From: Planctomycetota bacterium
GTDB taxonomy: Bacteria; Planctomycetota; UBA1135; GCA-002686595
Reading direction: 5' to 3'
Assembly (NCBI GenBank): GCA_002720975.1
Contig: PBIX01000086.1
Location: 1 to 64,000 of the forward strand
Length of the DNA: 64,000 nucleotides
The notes beneath the pieces are model-generated. The model had not been told where the DNA came from. It saw only the letters and a program-made list of their open reading frames with translations, and made no database searches. Positions within the stretch are counted from its first letter, which is position 1. Each line of letters opens with the position of its first letter. Positions 8,454 through 16,987 of this stretch are shown piece after piece. A program made the translations under genes and the position numbers.

Positions 8454-9020
8454 ATGAACGCCAAAGCCACAGAATTGCGCAAGGGGATCGTCCTTCTCAA
8501 GGACGGTCAATTGCTCTTGATCACCGACTACAGTCACTCTACCCCGGGTAACTGGCGGGCCATCATCCACGTGAAGACGCGCAACCTCGAGACAGGCCAA
8601 ACGGGCGCCTTCCGCCCAGCGGCCGGGGACTCCTTCGAGGTAGCCTACTTGGACCGCAAGAAGGCTCAGTACCTATACAAGGAAGGCAACGGGAACTACG
8701 TCTTCATGGACCAGGAGTCCTATGAGCAGTTTGAGATTCCCGCTGAGCAGGGCGAGAGCCCCATGGCCTACGTCAAGGAGAGCGAGGTCGTCGAGGTCAC
8801 CTTCCATGAGTCCACCCCCATCAGCATCGATCTTCCACCGTCCGTGATACTCGAAGTGACCGAGGCTGAGATGGCGGTCAAGGGCAACAGTGCAACCAAC
8901 GTCAAGAAAGAGGCGGTGGTGGAGACCGGCCTCAAGGTCAAGGTCCCCCTGCATATCAACGTCGGGGAGCAGATCAAGATCAAGACAGACAACGCCGAGT
9001 TTCTCGGCCGTGCCAACTGA
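8454..9020 (+). CDS. efp: Translation elongation factor P
   Basis: Relieves ribosomes stalled at polyproline. The 188-residue protein aligns end to end with EF-P: N-terminal KOW-like domain, middle OB domain (YVFMDQESYEQF), and C-terminal OB domain with a conserved VKVPLHINVGEQIK stretch. The ATG at 8454 gives normal EF-P length. The tip loop reads STPGNWRA, placing Asn33 where E. coli EF-P has the modified Lys34 of PGKG. No lysyl- or rhamnosyl-type modification gene is in the window. The leader is C-rich (CACCCAACCC) with no Shine-Dalgarno. It follows rpoN by 85 bases. Confidence 0.95.
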   Translation: MNAKATELRKGIVLLKDGQLLLITDYSHSTPGNWRAIIHVKTRNLETGQTGAFRPAAGDSFEVAYLDRKKAQYLYKEGNGNYVFMDQESYEQFEIPAEQGESPMAYVKESEVVEVTFHESTPISIDLPPSVILEVTEAEMAVKGNSATNVKKEAVVETGLKVKVPLHINVGEQIKIKTDNAEFLGRAN

Positions 9021-9051
9021 TCATCGCTTCGGATTCACCCCGTGGTTGCCG

Positions 9052-10539
9052 TCAGCGGTGACGGTAGACCTCCACGTCCAGATCCCGGCCTTCCTGCCGC
9101 ACAGGGAATCGACGCTGCAGACGGCAACTTTCCCGCAGAAAGCCCTCGAAAGCCTCACGGGCTTCAGGCTCCCACTCTGACAGGAAGTCGGGGCGGACGA
9201 CGACCCAGACCGTCTTCTTGTTCTTGGCGGCGGCGCGCCAGGCCCGCGGCCGGCTACGATCACACCAGAGGACCAGCTCCGGGCGCCGCAGATCTGTCGC
9301 ACCCGGCACCAAGTAGAACTCCCCCACAGGCGCCTGCATGCCCAATATCAGATCCTGCTCAGCGCGCAGGGAGTCCACATACCCATAGGCCTCCTCCCAA
9401 CGAGGTCGCTGGCCATACTGGGTGGTGAAGTAGAGGGCCAGGCCGGCCAGCAGTGGGGCGCAGAGAACAGCAACCACGGCCAGACGCAGGCTCCGTCGCG
9501 AATCCAGGGGCGCCAAGGACGTGACCCACAGAGCCACAGCACAGATAAAGGGCATGAACGACAACCCGTACTGGGCACTGGAACGCGCAAAGCCCCCAGC
9601 CAGGGCCAGGCAACCCGCACCACAGACGACAATGCCCAGGAGCACACAGCCACGCACGTCCCGAGCGCGTCCAATCACCAGAGCTCCAATAAGCGCAGCA
9701 ACGGAGAGTGCAGGCGTCAGGTAGTACGCTGTGCTACGAACAAGATGCAGGAGGGAGGCCAGCGGTGGATCCTGCTTCACCTGCCTGTAGTTTTGAAAGA
9801 CGTCCAGCGCCCACGGCAGAACGATCAGGCCCGCCAAGAACACGAGAGCCACCAGAGCCCTCACGACGCGGGTAGGCAGCTGAGCAGCTCCCTCCGCATC
9901 CATGCCCTCCTCGGAAGACCTCCACTTCTTGACCAGCAGCCAGGCCAGGGCAGGACCGAAGGCCAGCGCAATACTCACAATCACGGCCTGTAGCTGGAGC
10001 AGAGCCCCCAAGGCAGCTACGCCAAGACCCAGGCAGGCCGTTGGGATGGAATTGCGCAGAAGCCCGCGCAGAACGAACCCCGCCCCGAGTAGGGAGGTCA
10101 ACTGCACCATGGTGTAGAACCGCGCATTCTGGGACCAATACACCTCCCAAGGACTCAGGGCCACGAGCAGAGCCACGAGGGCCGCGCGCCTCCCACCCAC
10201 CCAGGGCTGCAGGGCCCACCAGGAGGCAGGGATAGCCAGCCAACCGGCGAGAGCCGGGAGCAGGCGCAGGGAGAACTCGCTTGGCGTCTCGCCCAAGAAC
10301 TCCACAGTCCAGCGCACGAGGGCGTAGCCGGGCCAGTTGTAGTTGTCTCCGTGGTGGGCATCAGCCCAGGTCAGGGCCTCGTCAAGCCACAGGCTCCACT
10401 GGCCCAGGTTGCAGAAACGGACCAAACCCAGGAGGCATGCAAGCCCGAGCCACAGGCGCACCTCCCCTCTCCCCTCAACTGGAGGGGTCTGGGGCTCTGG
10501 AGCGTCCTGGGTGGGCTGCTGAGGAGGGCCGGAAGGCAT
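9052..10539 (-). CDS. GT-C family membrane glycosyltransferase (GT39/ArnT-like)
   Basis: A 495-residue polytopic protein with about 8-11 hydrophobic segments. After the first one it has SLWLDEA (around residues 48-54), the first-loop acidic motif typical of GT-C enzymes that use lipid-linked sugars (PMT, ArnT and related families), followed by RLLPALAG as in that superfamily. A soluble C-terminal part begins near residue 395. The first ~25 residues are Pro/Gln-rich. Donor and acceptor cannot be told from sequence. It is convergent with efp (31 bases apart) and divergent from the PEGA lipoprotein. Confidence 0.75.
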   Translation of the reverse strand: MPSGPPQQPTQDAPEPQTPPVEGRGEVRLWLGLACLLGLVRFCNLGQWSLWLDEALTWADAHHGDNYNWPGYALVRWTVEFLGETPSEFSLRLLPALAGWLAIPASWWALQPWVGGRRAALVALLVALSPWEVYWSQNARFYTMVQLTSLLGAGFVLRGLLRNSIPTACLGLGVAALGALLQLQAVIVSIALAFGPALAWLLVKKWRSSEEGMDAEGAAQLPTRVVRALVALVFLAGLIVLPWALDVFQNYRQVKQDPPLASLLHLVRSTAYYLTPALSVAALIGALVIGRARDVRGCVLLGIVVCGAGCLALAGGFARSSAQYGLSFMPFICAVALWVTSLAPLDSRRSLRLAVVAVLCAPLLAGLALYFTTQYGQRPRWEEAYGYVDSLRAEQDLILGMQAPVGEFYLVPGATDLRRPELVLWCDRSRPRAWRAAAKNKKTVWVVVRPDFLSEWEPEAREAFEGFLRESCRLQRRFPVRQEGRDLDVEVYRHR

Positions 10540-10646
10540 AACTCAAGCGGGAGGCGCGGATATCCGAACAATCCCAGGGTAGTTGTCGTCCGAACCAACC
10601 GAATCCCGTACTTGCCTTGGCCCTTTTCAGTCCGGAGAATCCCAAC

Positions 10647-11048
10647 ATGCGAGCTTGGACAAGCGGGCTAGTAGCCCTTCTAGCATCCTGTGCGGCGAAT
10701 CAGCCCCTGCACTTCTCCAGCGCCCCCCCGGGTGCTGCCATTTTTGTCGATGGGGCGGATTCGGGTTTTGTGACGCCGGCCCTCATTCATCTGCCCGATC
10801 CCGAGGACAGCCGTATCGAGTTCGTCCTTGAGGGGTATCAGACTGCGACGCGTCAGCTGCACGATGAGCGCCAGGGCGAGCTGGTGCTCTGGAGCGAGGC
10901 AAGCACCTCGGCGAAGAGTTGGAACTTCCCTCTCTTCCTGCCCTACCGGGACTTCTTCTTCTTCTACAAGCGCGCCAACTCCTCCCGATTGGAGCAGCAA
11001 GTCCGAGGCCGGATCTTCGTGCGCCTCCGGCGCAGCAGCGATCAGTAG
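10647..11048 (+). CDS. PEGA-domain lipoprotein
   Basis: A 133-residue exported protein. The ATG at 10647 gives a short signal peptide ending in the lipobox LLASC, so the mature protein would be acylated. A PEGA-type surface domain follows: SAPPGAAIFVDG, a Gly/Phe turn, and FVLEGYQTATR. The C-terminal third is rich in Phe/Tyr and Arg. PEGA domains are common in envelope proteins and have no known reaction. An earlier ATG at 10617 would only lengthen the leader. Its stop codon overlaps the GTG start of gmhB by 1 base, so the pair is coupled. Confidence 0.7.
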   Translation: MRAWTSGLVALLASCAANQPLHFSSAPPGAAIFVDGADSGFVTPALIHLPDPEDSRIEFVLEGYQTATRQLHDERQGELVLWSEASTSAKSWNFPLFLPYRDFFFFYKRANSSRLEQQVRGRIFVRLRRSSDQ

Positions 11049-11632
11049 TGAACCGGGCCGTCTTCCTCGATCGGGACGGAACTCTCAACCGCGAGGTGAA
11101 CTACCTCGCTGACCCCGCACAACTGGAGCTCCTCCCAGGTGTTGCTGAAGGCCTGTCCCGCCTTGCACGTGAGCAGTGGCTACTATGCGTGGTCACCAAC
11201 CAAAGTGGCGTGGCGCGCGGACTCGTGAGCGAGGAGGCTCTGGCTGAGATCCATGGCCGCCTTCGGGAGATGCTCGCAAGCGAGGGGGCCCACCTGGATT
11301 GGATCGGCCACTGCCCTCATCACCCGGAGCACGGCCCACCGGACCTGCGCAGGGCTTGCGACTGCCGCAAACCCGAACCCGGCCTGTTACTGCGCGCCGC
11401 CGCAGAGTTGGACATCGACCTGACCCGCTCATGGATGGTGGGCGACAGTGCCCGAGATCTTGAGGCGGGCCGCTCGGCCGGTTGCCGCAGCATCCTGGTC
11501 GGCACGGGTAACGGGGCAGCGCCCCCTGAGGCCAGCGAGGCGGATGGGCAGGAGTCCGGCCTGAAAGCACCCGACTTCCTGGAAGCCGTAGACCTGATCC
11601 TCAAGGATCCGGCCCCGCCAGGGCGTAGCTAG
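11048..11632 (+). CDS. gmhB: D-glycero-D-manno-heptose 1,7-bisphosphate 7-phosphatase (HAD)
   Basis: HAD-superfamily phosphatase of the ADP-heptose (LPS core) pathway. Motif I FLDRDGTLN lies at the N-terminus, then VTNQSGVARG (motif II region), a zinc-binding loop with CPHH and CDC spacing (CPHHPEH...ACDC), KPEPGLL (motif III) and GDSARDLEAG (motif IV). The start is the GTG at 11048, overlapping the last base of the PEGA gene, giving 194 residues, typical of GmhB. Other heptose genes are not in the window, so the exact sugar phosphate is inferred from the family. The stop codon shares two bases with the stop of the opposing AIM24-family gene. Confidence 0.88.
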   Translation: MNRAVFLDRDGTLNREVNYLADPAQLELLPGVAEGLSRLAREQWLLCVVTNQSGVARGLVSEEALAEIHGRLREMLASEGAHLDWIGHCPHHPEHGPPDLRRACDCRKPEPGLLLRAAAELDIDLTRSWMVGDSARDLEAGRSAGCRSILVGTGNGAAPPEASEADGQESGLKAPDFLEAVDLILKDPAPPGRS

Positions 11633-12303
11633 CCGTTGTTCTTGCGCTGCACCCGGCGGAACGGATGCACGAAATTGGCCAGGGACTGGGGGCTTCGCGA
11701 CTGTACCCACACGCGTCCACGACCACTGAAGCGCAGCAGTAGCTGGTCGCCAAAGAGGAAGGATCGGATCTTGCGCGCCCGGGTCAGGCTGTACTGAAGG
11801 CTGGGCTCCCACGCCACGGCATAGCCGTTGTCGATGACGTACTCGCCATCCACGTCCACAGACTGGATGTCACCGTAGGCGTGAAAGAAGAGGGTCCCCG
11901 TCCCGCTGCAGCGCAGGATGAACAGGCCCTGGTTGAAGAGACCCTTGAGCCCATCCCACTTGCTATCGCAGACCACAGACCCTGTGGAGGCCAGGAAGGC
12001 CCCGCGCTCCAGGAACAACTCCTGGCCGGTCATCGGATACTCCACAAGGTCCCCAGCTGACCCGGGGGCGAGGGCCAGCTCACACCCGTCCCCGGCGGCG
12101 ACGTACTCGTTCTGAAAGAAGCTCTCGCCCGCCAGGAGCTTGCGCTTCAAGCCCTGGAGCACTCCACCGCGCGTGGAGGTCTTTACCTCAAGGGGACCTG
12201 CCATCCAGGCCATGGCACCCGAATCGGAGAGCACCCGATCGCCGGCGTCCATAGAGAGGTTGAGCAGGCTGTAGCTCGGTCGGTGTTCGATTGCGTGTTG
12301 CAT
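11629..12303 (-). CDS. AIM24 family protein, copy 1
   Basis: A 224-residue, Gly- and beta-strand-rich protein of the AIM24/TIGR00266 family. Family marks: SDSGAMAWM near the N-terminus, LKRKLLAGESFFQNEY (GE-SFF motif), a GAFLAS segment, GLKGLFNQGLF, and a C-terminal VWVQSR strand. These proteins form a trimer-like beta fold; their biochemical role in bacteria is not established. The ATG at 12303 gives family length. It is the last of three adjacent paralogues, 10 bases after copy 2. Confidence 0.86.
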   Translation of the reverse strand: MQHAIEHRPSYSLLNLSMDAGDRVLSDSGAMAWMAGPLEVKTSTRGGVLQGLKRKLLAGESFFQNEYVAAGDGCELALAPGSAGDLVEYPMTGQELFLERGAFLASTGSVVCDSKWDGLKGLFNQGLFILRCSGTGTLFFHAYGDIQSVDVDGEYVIDNGYAVAWEPSLQYSLTRARKIRSFLFGDQLLLRFSGRGRVWVQSRSPQSLANFVHPFRRVQRKNNG

Positions 12304-12313
12304 AGGTAAGAAT

Positions 12314-13000
12314 CTACCCCTGCCTGGGGGGGAGGCGCCGCCCGAGCATGGCGCCGAACTCGCGCGGGTTGTGGGACTGCACAAGCAAGCGCCCTTGACC
12401 CTCGAAGCGCAGGACAAAACCCTCGCCCGCCAGATATGAGGTGAGCCAAGACCCGCCGGTCTTGGAGAGTGTGTAGGACAGGCTGGATTCGAAGGCCACC
12501 ACATGGCCGGTATCCACCACGAGCTCGCCATCCACCGGCACCTCCGAGATGCTTCCATAGGCCCCCACCAACAGGGGCCCGGTGCCCGAGACCTCCATGA
12601 AGAAGAGGTTCTCGCCGCTGAACATGCCCTTCAGTCCCTGGAAACGCGGCGTCAGGTCCAGCTGCCCATCGCAGCCCAGGAAGCTGCCCCCAGCGCAAAG
12701 CCACGGCTGACTGCTCTCCACATCCACCTGCGCTACGTGCCCCTGCAGAACGGGCGCCACTCCCACCTCGCCGCCGCCGCCACCGGTCGTCTGGTAGGTG
12801 GAGAGGAAGAACGTGTCACCGCCCGCCAGACGCTTCAGTCCCGCCAACAAGCCGCCACCACGGGAGATGGTGGTCACATCGTTGTCCACGTTGCTCGAGG
12901 CACGGAACATGGCACCCGAGTCGGATTTGAACTGGTCCCCGGGCTCAAGATGCACGAGGGCCGAGTGGAAGGCGCCGTTGGGTTGGAGGGTGATATCCAT
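12314..13000 (-). CDS. AIM24 family protein, copy 2
   Basis: A 228-residue paralogue of its neighbours, with SDSGAMFRA, GLKRLAGGDTFFLSTY, GSFLGC, GLKGMFSGENLFF and the C-terminal RLLVQSHN strand. It differs by a Gly-run (TGGGGGEV) in the middle of the first half. The ATG at 13000 follows AIM24 copy 3 by 23 bases, and its end lies 10 bases before copy 1. Function unknown; family membership is clear from the repeated motifs. Confidence 0.86.
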   Translation of the reverse strand: MDITLQPNGAFHSALVHLEPGDQFKSDSGAMFRASSNVDNDVTTISRGGGLLAGLKRLAGGDTFFLSTYQTTGGGGGEVGVAPVLQGHVAQVDVESSQPWLCAGGSFLGCDGQLDLTPRFQGLKGMFSGENLFFMEVSGTGPLLVGAYGSISEVPVDGELVVDTGHVVAFESSLSYTLSKTGGSWLTSYLAGEGFVLRFEGQGRLLVQSHNPREFGAMLGRRLPPRQG

Positions 13001-13023
13001 GGTCTTATCTGGAAGGCTCGGGT

Positions 13024-13683
13024 CTAGCCGCGCAGGAAGGGGGTCAGCCAGCCCGCCGTTGCAGGTAGGTTGCGGGTCTGCACCCACAGGCGGCCGGTGC
13101 CCTGGAAGTCCATGGTCAACCCCTCACCCGAGAACAGGGTGCTCTTGAGCCCCCCCATCCCGGCGATGGAGTAGTCCAGGGTGGGCTCCCAGGCCACGAC
13201 GTGCCCCGTGTCCACCCGCAGAGAACCGTCCACCTGCTTCTCGATGACGGCCCCGTAGGCGTTGAAGAAAAGCTCGCCCGTGCCGGTGGCTCGCAGGACG
13301 AAAGCGCCCTCACCACTAAAGAGTGCGCGTAGCCCACCAAAGCGCGTCTTCAGCTGGATCCCGGAGGTGCAGGCGAGAAAGCTACCCGCGGTGAGCACCA
13401 GCTCCGAGTCCTCCAGATGTTCATGCATGACCGTACCGGGGAGGCCCGGTGACAGGCTCAGGTGGCCACCTTGCGGCCCCCCATACTCGCCGACGAAGAA
13501 GGACTCCCCTCCGAAGATCTTGCGCGCAAGTCCAGCCAGGATACCCCCCATAAGATGGGTGCGCAGTTCCAGCGCCGGGGACATCCGGCTCATGGCTCCG
13601 CTCTCCACGTGGAGCTTCTCTCCAGGCTCCAGGTCGATGGAGAGTTCGCCGTAGTCAGGGTTGCCCAGAACGTCGAGCTGCAT
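13024..13683 (-). CDS. AIM24 family protein, copy 3
   Basis: A 219-residue member of the same family and the first of the three in transcription order. It has VESGAMSRM, GLARKIFGGESFFVGEY, AGSFLACTSG, GGLRALFSGEGAFVL and a C-terminal RLWVQTRN strand. The start at 13683 lies behind a C-rich leader (GCAACCC-ATG) without a Shine-Dalgarno. FemAB ends 65 bases upstream on the same strand, so the AIM24 trio may be read from the FemAB-GT transcript or from its own promoter. Confidence 0.86.
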   Translation of the reverse strand: MQLDVLGNPDYGELSIDLEPGEKLHVESGAMSRMSPALELRTHLMGGILAGLARKIFGGESFFVGEYGGPQGGHLSLSPGLPGTVMHEHLEDSELVLTAGSFLACTSGIQLKTRFGGLRALFSGEGAFVLRATGTGELFFNAYGAVIEKQVDGSLRVDTGHVVAWEPTLDYSIAGMGGLKSTLFSGEGLTMDFQGTGRLWVQTRNLPATAGWLTPFLRG

Positions 13684-13748
13684 GGGTTGCAGCCTAGCCT
13701 CACAAGGTGCCCCGGTCCAGGATGGGGTTTTTGGGGACCGCGCCCCCT

Positions 13749-14795
13749 CTAGGGCAGGAAGCGGGCCAGTGGCCCGGAGAGTAGGCGCGTCACTCCCTGG
13801 GGCAGGTGTCGCCAAGTGCTCTGAAGCAGGTGTAACCTGGGGTTGGAAGGATTCAGGCTGGGGAGCTCGCCGTCGCGCACCAGGTGGAAACTGTAGTGCA
13901 GGTCATGGGGCTCAAACCCCTGGTGAGACTTGAAGCGAAAGGCCCCCGAGTCCTTGCGGCTACGACCGAAGTCGAAGCGCTTGAAGCCCTGCTCTACGGC
14001 CCACTCCTGAAGAGCGAGGTACATGAAGTTGCTGGCCGAGAGCTCACGATCCGCGCCCGGGGCCGACCCGGAGTAGTAGGCCAGAAAATCCCCGCCGTAG
14101 TGAAAGGCCATGACGGCCGCCACTGCCTTTCCCTCATGCTCGATGGCGTGCACGCTGACTTCGCCCGAAAACTCATCCAGCAGGGCACGGAAAAAGGCTC
14201 GGGGCAGAGAAGGCGAGCCCAGGCTGTGCTTGTTGGCGTGGAACAAACGGGTGAAGGTCTCCAAGTGCTGCTCGCCAACCCGGTGCACGAGCCCGTGTCG
14301 CTCGCGCGCCTTACGCGCCTCTGCACGCGCCTTCTTGGGCATTCCCGCCAGGACCGCATCGGGCTCCGTGGGCAGATCCTTGATGAAGGTCGCATGCAGA
14401 GCGGACTTGGGCCAGCCCAGCCCCGGATCATCGACACAGCGCAGCTCCATTTGACCCACGCGCTCTTCCTCCGCCAGGACCCGGGCGGTCTCCGCCAGAG
14501 CGTTCGTCGCCTCGACATCCAGCCCCAGCGGCCCCCCGTACACGGCATAGGGCATGGAGATCAGGCGTAGGCGCCCTCTCAGACCCCGACACGCCATCAG
14601 GGGCAGGACGCCCACCAGCTCCTCTCCGCGGTGGGCCAGGAGGTCGCGCCCCTTGTGCCCCATGACGCGCTCAACAGCTCGCCGCCAGCCTGCCAGATGG
14701 AAGAAACTGCCGGCGGCGTGCGCGCGCACGAACGCATCTCGCGCGGCATCGTCCCGAGCCGTGCCCGCGCGCACCCTGAAGGAGACCTGGCTCAT
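13749..14795 (-). CDS. FemAB-like GNAT protein, exosortase-associated type
   Basis: A 348-residue protein of the FemAB/GNAT superfamily, closely resembling the subfamily found with exosortase A (PEP-CTERM) loci: FFHLAGWRRAVERVMGH near the N-terminus, GVLPLM, SMPYAVYGGPL, a middle KKARAEARKARE basic patch, AVAAVMAFHYGG and FDFGRSRKDSGAFRFKSHQG near the C-terminus. FemAB enzymes transfer aminoacyl groups from charged tRNA to a peptide or lipid acceptor; the acceptor here is unknown. The start overlaps the upstream GT2-like gene by 4 bases (ATGA), so the three genes 13749-16785 form one operon. Confidence 0.85.
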   Translation of the reverse strand: MSQVSFRVRAGTARDDAARDAFVRAHAAGSFFHLAGWRRAVERVMGHKGRDLLAHRGEELVGVLPLMACRGLRGRLRLISMPYAVYGGPLGLDVEATNALAETARVLAEEERVGQMELRCVDDPGLGWPKSALHATFIKDLPTEPDAVLAGMPKKARAEARKARERHGLVHRVGEQHLETFTRLFHANKHSLGSPSLPRAFFRALLDEFSGEVSVHAIEHEGKAVAAVMAFHYGGDFLAYYSGSAPGADRELSASNFMYLALQEWAVEQGFKRFDFGRSRKDSGAFRFKSHQGFEPHDLHYSFHLVRDGELPSLNPSNPRLHLLQSTWRHLPQGVTRLLSGPLARFLP

Positions 14796-15769
14796 TCGTC
14801 AATCTGCTCGATGCGATACTCGCGCACGTTTCGGGCCTGGGTGAAGATCACGATCTCTCCCACCAACCCGAAACCCACGATCTGAACGCCAAGCACGAAG
14901 GCCAACACGCCCAGGAGAAACAGGGGCCGCTGATACAGACCTTGCATGTCGTCCAGGGAGAACCACAGCGCCACCTGGACGACAGCGACAATCCCTCCGC
15001 CCAACATGGAAAGTCCACCCAGGGCGCCGAAGAAGCGCAGGGGCTTGTGGGTGAACTTGGTCAGGAATACCACACCCAGAATGTCGAGGGCTCGGCGCAG
15101 ATACACTCCCGGGCCGTGCCACCCCGCGCCACCCGCCACCTCGGCAACGTGGCGTACGCGGACCTCGTCCACCCTGAAGCCGCGGTGATGCGCGATGGCT
15201 GGAAGGTAGCGGTACATGGTCCCGTAGATCGTCATCTGCTCAAGTACCTCGCGGCGCATCAGGCGCAGCGTGCAGTTCACGTCGTGGAATCGCGTTCCAA
15301 CCAAGCGGCGAAGGAACGCATTGAACAGGTTCGACTGCAGGCGATTCAGCCAAGCATCTACGCGTGGTGATCGCCAACTGGCCACAAAGTCTGCGCCATC
15401 ATCGGCACGCTCGAAGAGCGCGGCAAGCGATGACGGATCTACCTGGATGTACTGGGGGGAGGTCAGAATCCAGCGACCACGAGCATGATGGAAGGCACTT
15501 GAGAGGCAGACGGCCTCCCCGAACGGCTTGTGCAATTGGATGGTGCGCACCTGCTGATGAGAGCTGCTCTGAAGAGCCAGGCCCTCCTCCCAACAGGCCC
15601 CCGACACGCCGCTGTAGACGAGGATCGCCTCCCAAGTGCGCCCCAGCGCCTGCATGGCTTCCCCCAAGCCCTCAACCACGGCACTCACCTCGGCGCGATC
15701 GCTGAGGATCGGCACCACGAGGGTCACTTCGGGCGGGTCGCCCAGCGCATCCGGGAGAGAGGCAACCAT
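14792..15769 (-). CDS. GT2-like membrane protein with degenerate active site
   Basis: A 325-residue protein with the layout of bactoprenol- or dolichol-phosphate sugar transferases: N-terminal GT-A domain (about 12-230) and two C-terminal transmembrane helices (about 245-270 and 280-305). The usual nucleotide-binding DDGS is replaced by YSGVSG (residues 52-57), and the DGDLQ metal site is replaced by SPQYIQ (104-109). Downstream blocks (HDVNCTLRLMRREVL) are kept. The enzyme is therefore probably inactive alone. It overlaps the FemAB start by 4 bases and the intact GT2 gene upstream by 1 base (TGATG), which suggests a heteromeric pair. Confidence 0.78.
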   Translation of the reverse strand: MVASLPDALGDPPEVTLVVPILSDRAEVSAVVEGLGEAMQALGRTWEAILVYSGVSGACWEEGLALQSSSHQQVRTIQLHKPFGEAVCLSSAFHHARGRWILTSPQYIQVDPSSLAALFERADDGADFVASWRSPRVDAWLNRLQSNLFNAFLRRLVGTRFHDVNCTLRLMRREVLEQMTIYGTMYRYLPAIAHHRGFRVDEVRVRHVAEVAGGAGWHGPGVYLRRALDILGVVFLTKFTHKPLRFFGALGGLSMLGGGIVAVVQVALWFSLDDMQGLYQRPLFLLGVLAFVLGVQIVGFGLVGEIVIFTQARNVREYRIEQIDE

Positions 15770-16785
15770 CAGCGTGCACCTCCCTTCGGTCGACCGTGAC
15801 GCTCCAGAGGGGCAAACACGCGGTCACCGTGCAGGCCGCTGACCTTGACCACGAGCTCAGCCAAGAGGCCAAGCATCACGAAGAAGGCACCTGCCATGAT
15901 GGTCAGAATGTAGACCAGAAGAGCTGCCTGCCCCCAGTTGCTGGCGAAGCCTACGTGACCCACCTGCAGACCAGTACGCACGGCGAAGACCAGCGCCAGA
16001 GCCAAGAACGGCAGAGCCAAGAGACCGAAATACTGCAGAGGTGATCTCGAGAAAGAGGAGACCATCTTGACGGACAGCAGGTCCAGCAAGACACGCATGG
16101 CACGCGAGAGGCCGTACTTGCTCTGTCCGTAGATGCGAGGTCGATGGTGAACAACGATCTCGTCCAGGCGCGCTCCACTCGCCTGGGCCAGGACCGGTAG
16201 GAAGCGGTGCTGCTCCGCGTAGATAGGCAGGTTGGTGACCAACTCGCGGCGGAACGCTTTGAGCGTGCAGCCCGTATCATGGACATTAGCTCCGGTCACG
16301 AGCACGATGAGCTTGTTGGCCAAGATGGAGGGCAGGCGCCGCAACAGAAACCCATCTTGACGGTCCTTGCGCCAGCCGACGACCAGATCGCTACCCGCCT
16401 CCAGGCGTTCGATCAGTGCGGGGATGTCACGCGGGTCGTTCTGTAGATCTCCGTCCATGGTCACCACGATGGCACCACGACTCACCTCGAATCCGGCAGC
16501 CATGGCAGGGCTCTGACCATAGTTGCGCGCCAGGCGCACGATCCGGATCCGCGGGTCTGCCTGTCGCATGCGGGTGAGCACCGCAAAGCTGTGGTCGCTT
16601 GAGCGGTCATCCACATAGACCACCTCAAAGCTCGGGACCCGATCCACGCCGGCACCTTCCAAGGCCTCCACGATCTCCCCCTGGAGAAGCTCCAGGCTCT
16701 GCTCCTCATTGTAGACCGGCACCACGACCGACACGGCCACGGGTAGCCCGGCCTCGGCGGGGGTTGATGCGGGGAAAGGGCACAT
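15769..16785 (-). CDS. GT2 family polyprenyl-phosphate glycosyltransferase
   Basis: A 338-residue GT2 enzyme that would move a sugar from a nucleotide donor to a polyprenyl phosphate at the inner membrane. Intact motifs: VVPVYNEE near residue 20, VYVDDRSSD (UDP-ribose site), MDGDLQNDP (metal DxD site), DTGCTLKAFRR and a QSKYG loop, followed by two C-terminal transmembrane helices. Length and layout match the DPM1/GtrB/ArnC group. It is the first gene of the GT-GT-FemAB run; the leader before its ATG is C-rich (AATCCCTCCC). Confidence 0.9.
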   Translation of the reverse strand: MCPFPASTPAEAGLPVAVSVVVPVYNEEQSLELLQGEIVEALEGAGVDRVPSFEVVYVDDRSSDHSFAVLTRMRQADPRIRIVRLARNYGQSPAMAAGFEVSRGAIVVTMDGDLQNDPRDIPALIERLEAGSDLVVGWRKDRQDGFLLRRLPSILANKLIVLVTGANVHDTGCTLKAFRRELVTNLPIYAEQHRFLPVLAQASGARLDEIVVHHRPRIYGQSKYGLSRAMRVLLDLLSVKMVSSFSRSPLQYFGLLALPFLALALVFAVRTGLQVGHVGFASNWGQAALLVYILTIMAGAFFVMLGLLAELVVKVSGLHGDRVFAPLERHGRPKGGAR

Positions 16786-16987
16786 GGGAGGGATTCTGGG
16801 CGGGGGAGTGAAGCGTGACTAGGGGCCCACTGGGGGTCCATAGGCCCGACTTCTCTCTTATTCTTTCGAGCGTTGGGGACCCGGGCCTGAAGCCCCGGCC
16901 TGAGGCATTGCCTTTCGCCTGGAATCACGGGCGAATCTGCCAACGGGGTCCTTGGTCGCCCCCCCCCTCTCGGGCTAGGATCGGCGC

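Noticed and set aside
16786-16987. Sigma-54 promoter between GT2 and the kinase-like gene
   Set aside because: GG and GC pairs are present, but spacing is 11 rather than the required 10, so I do not call a -24/-12 site.
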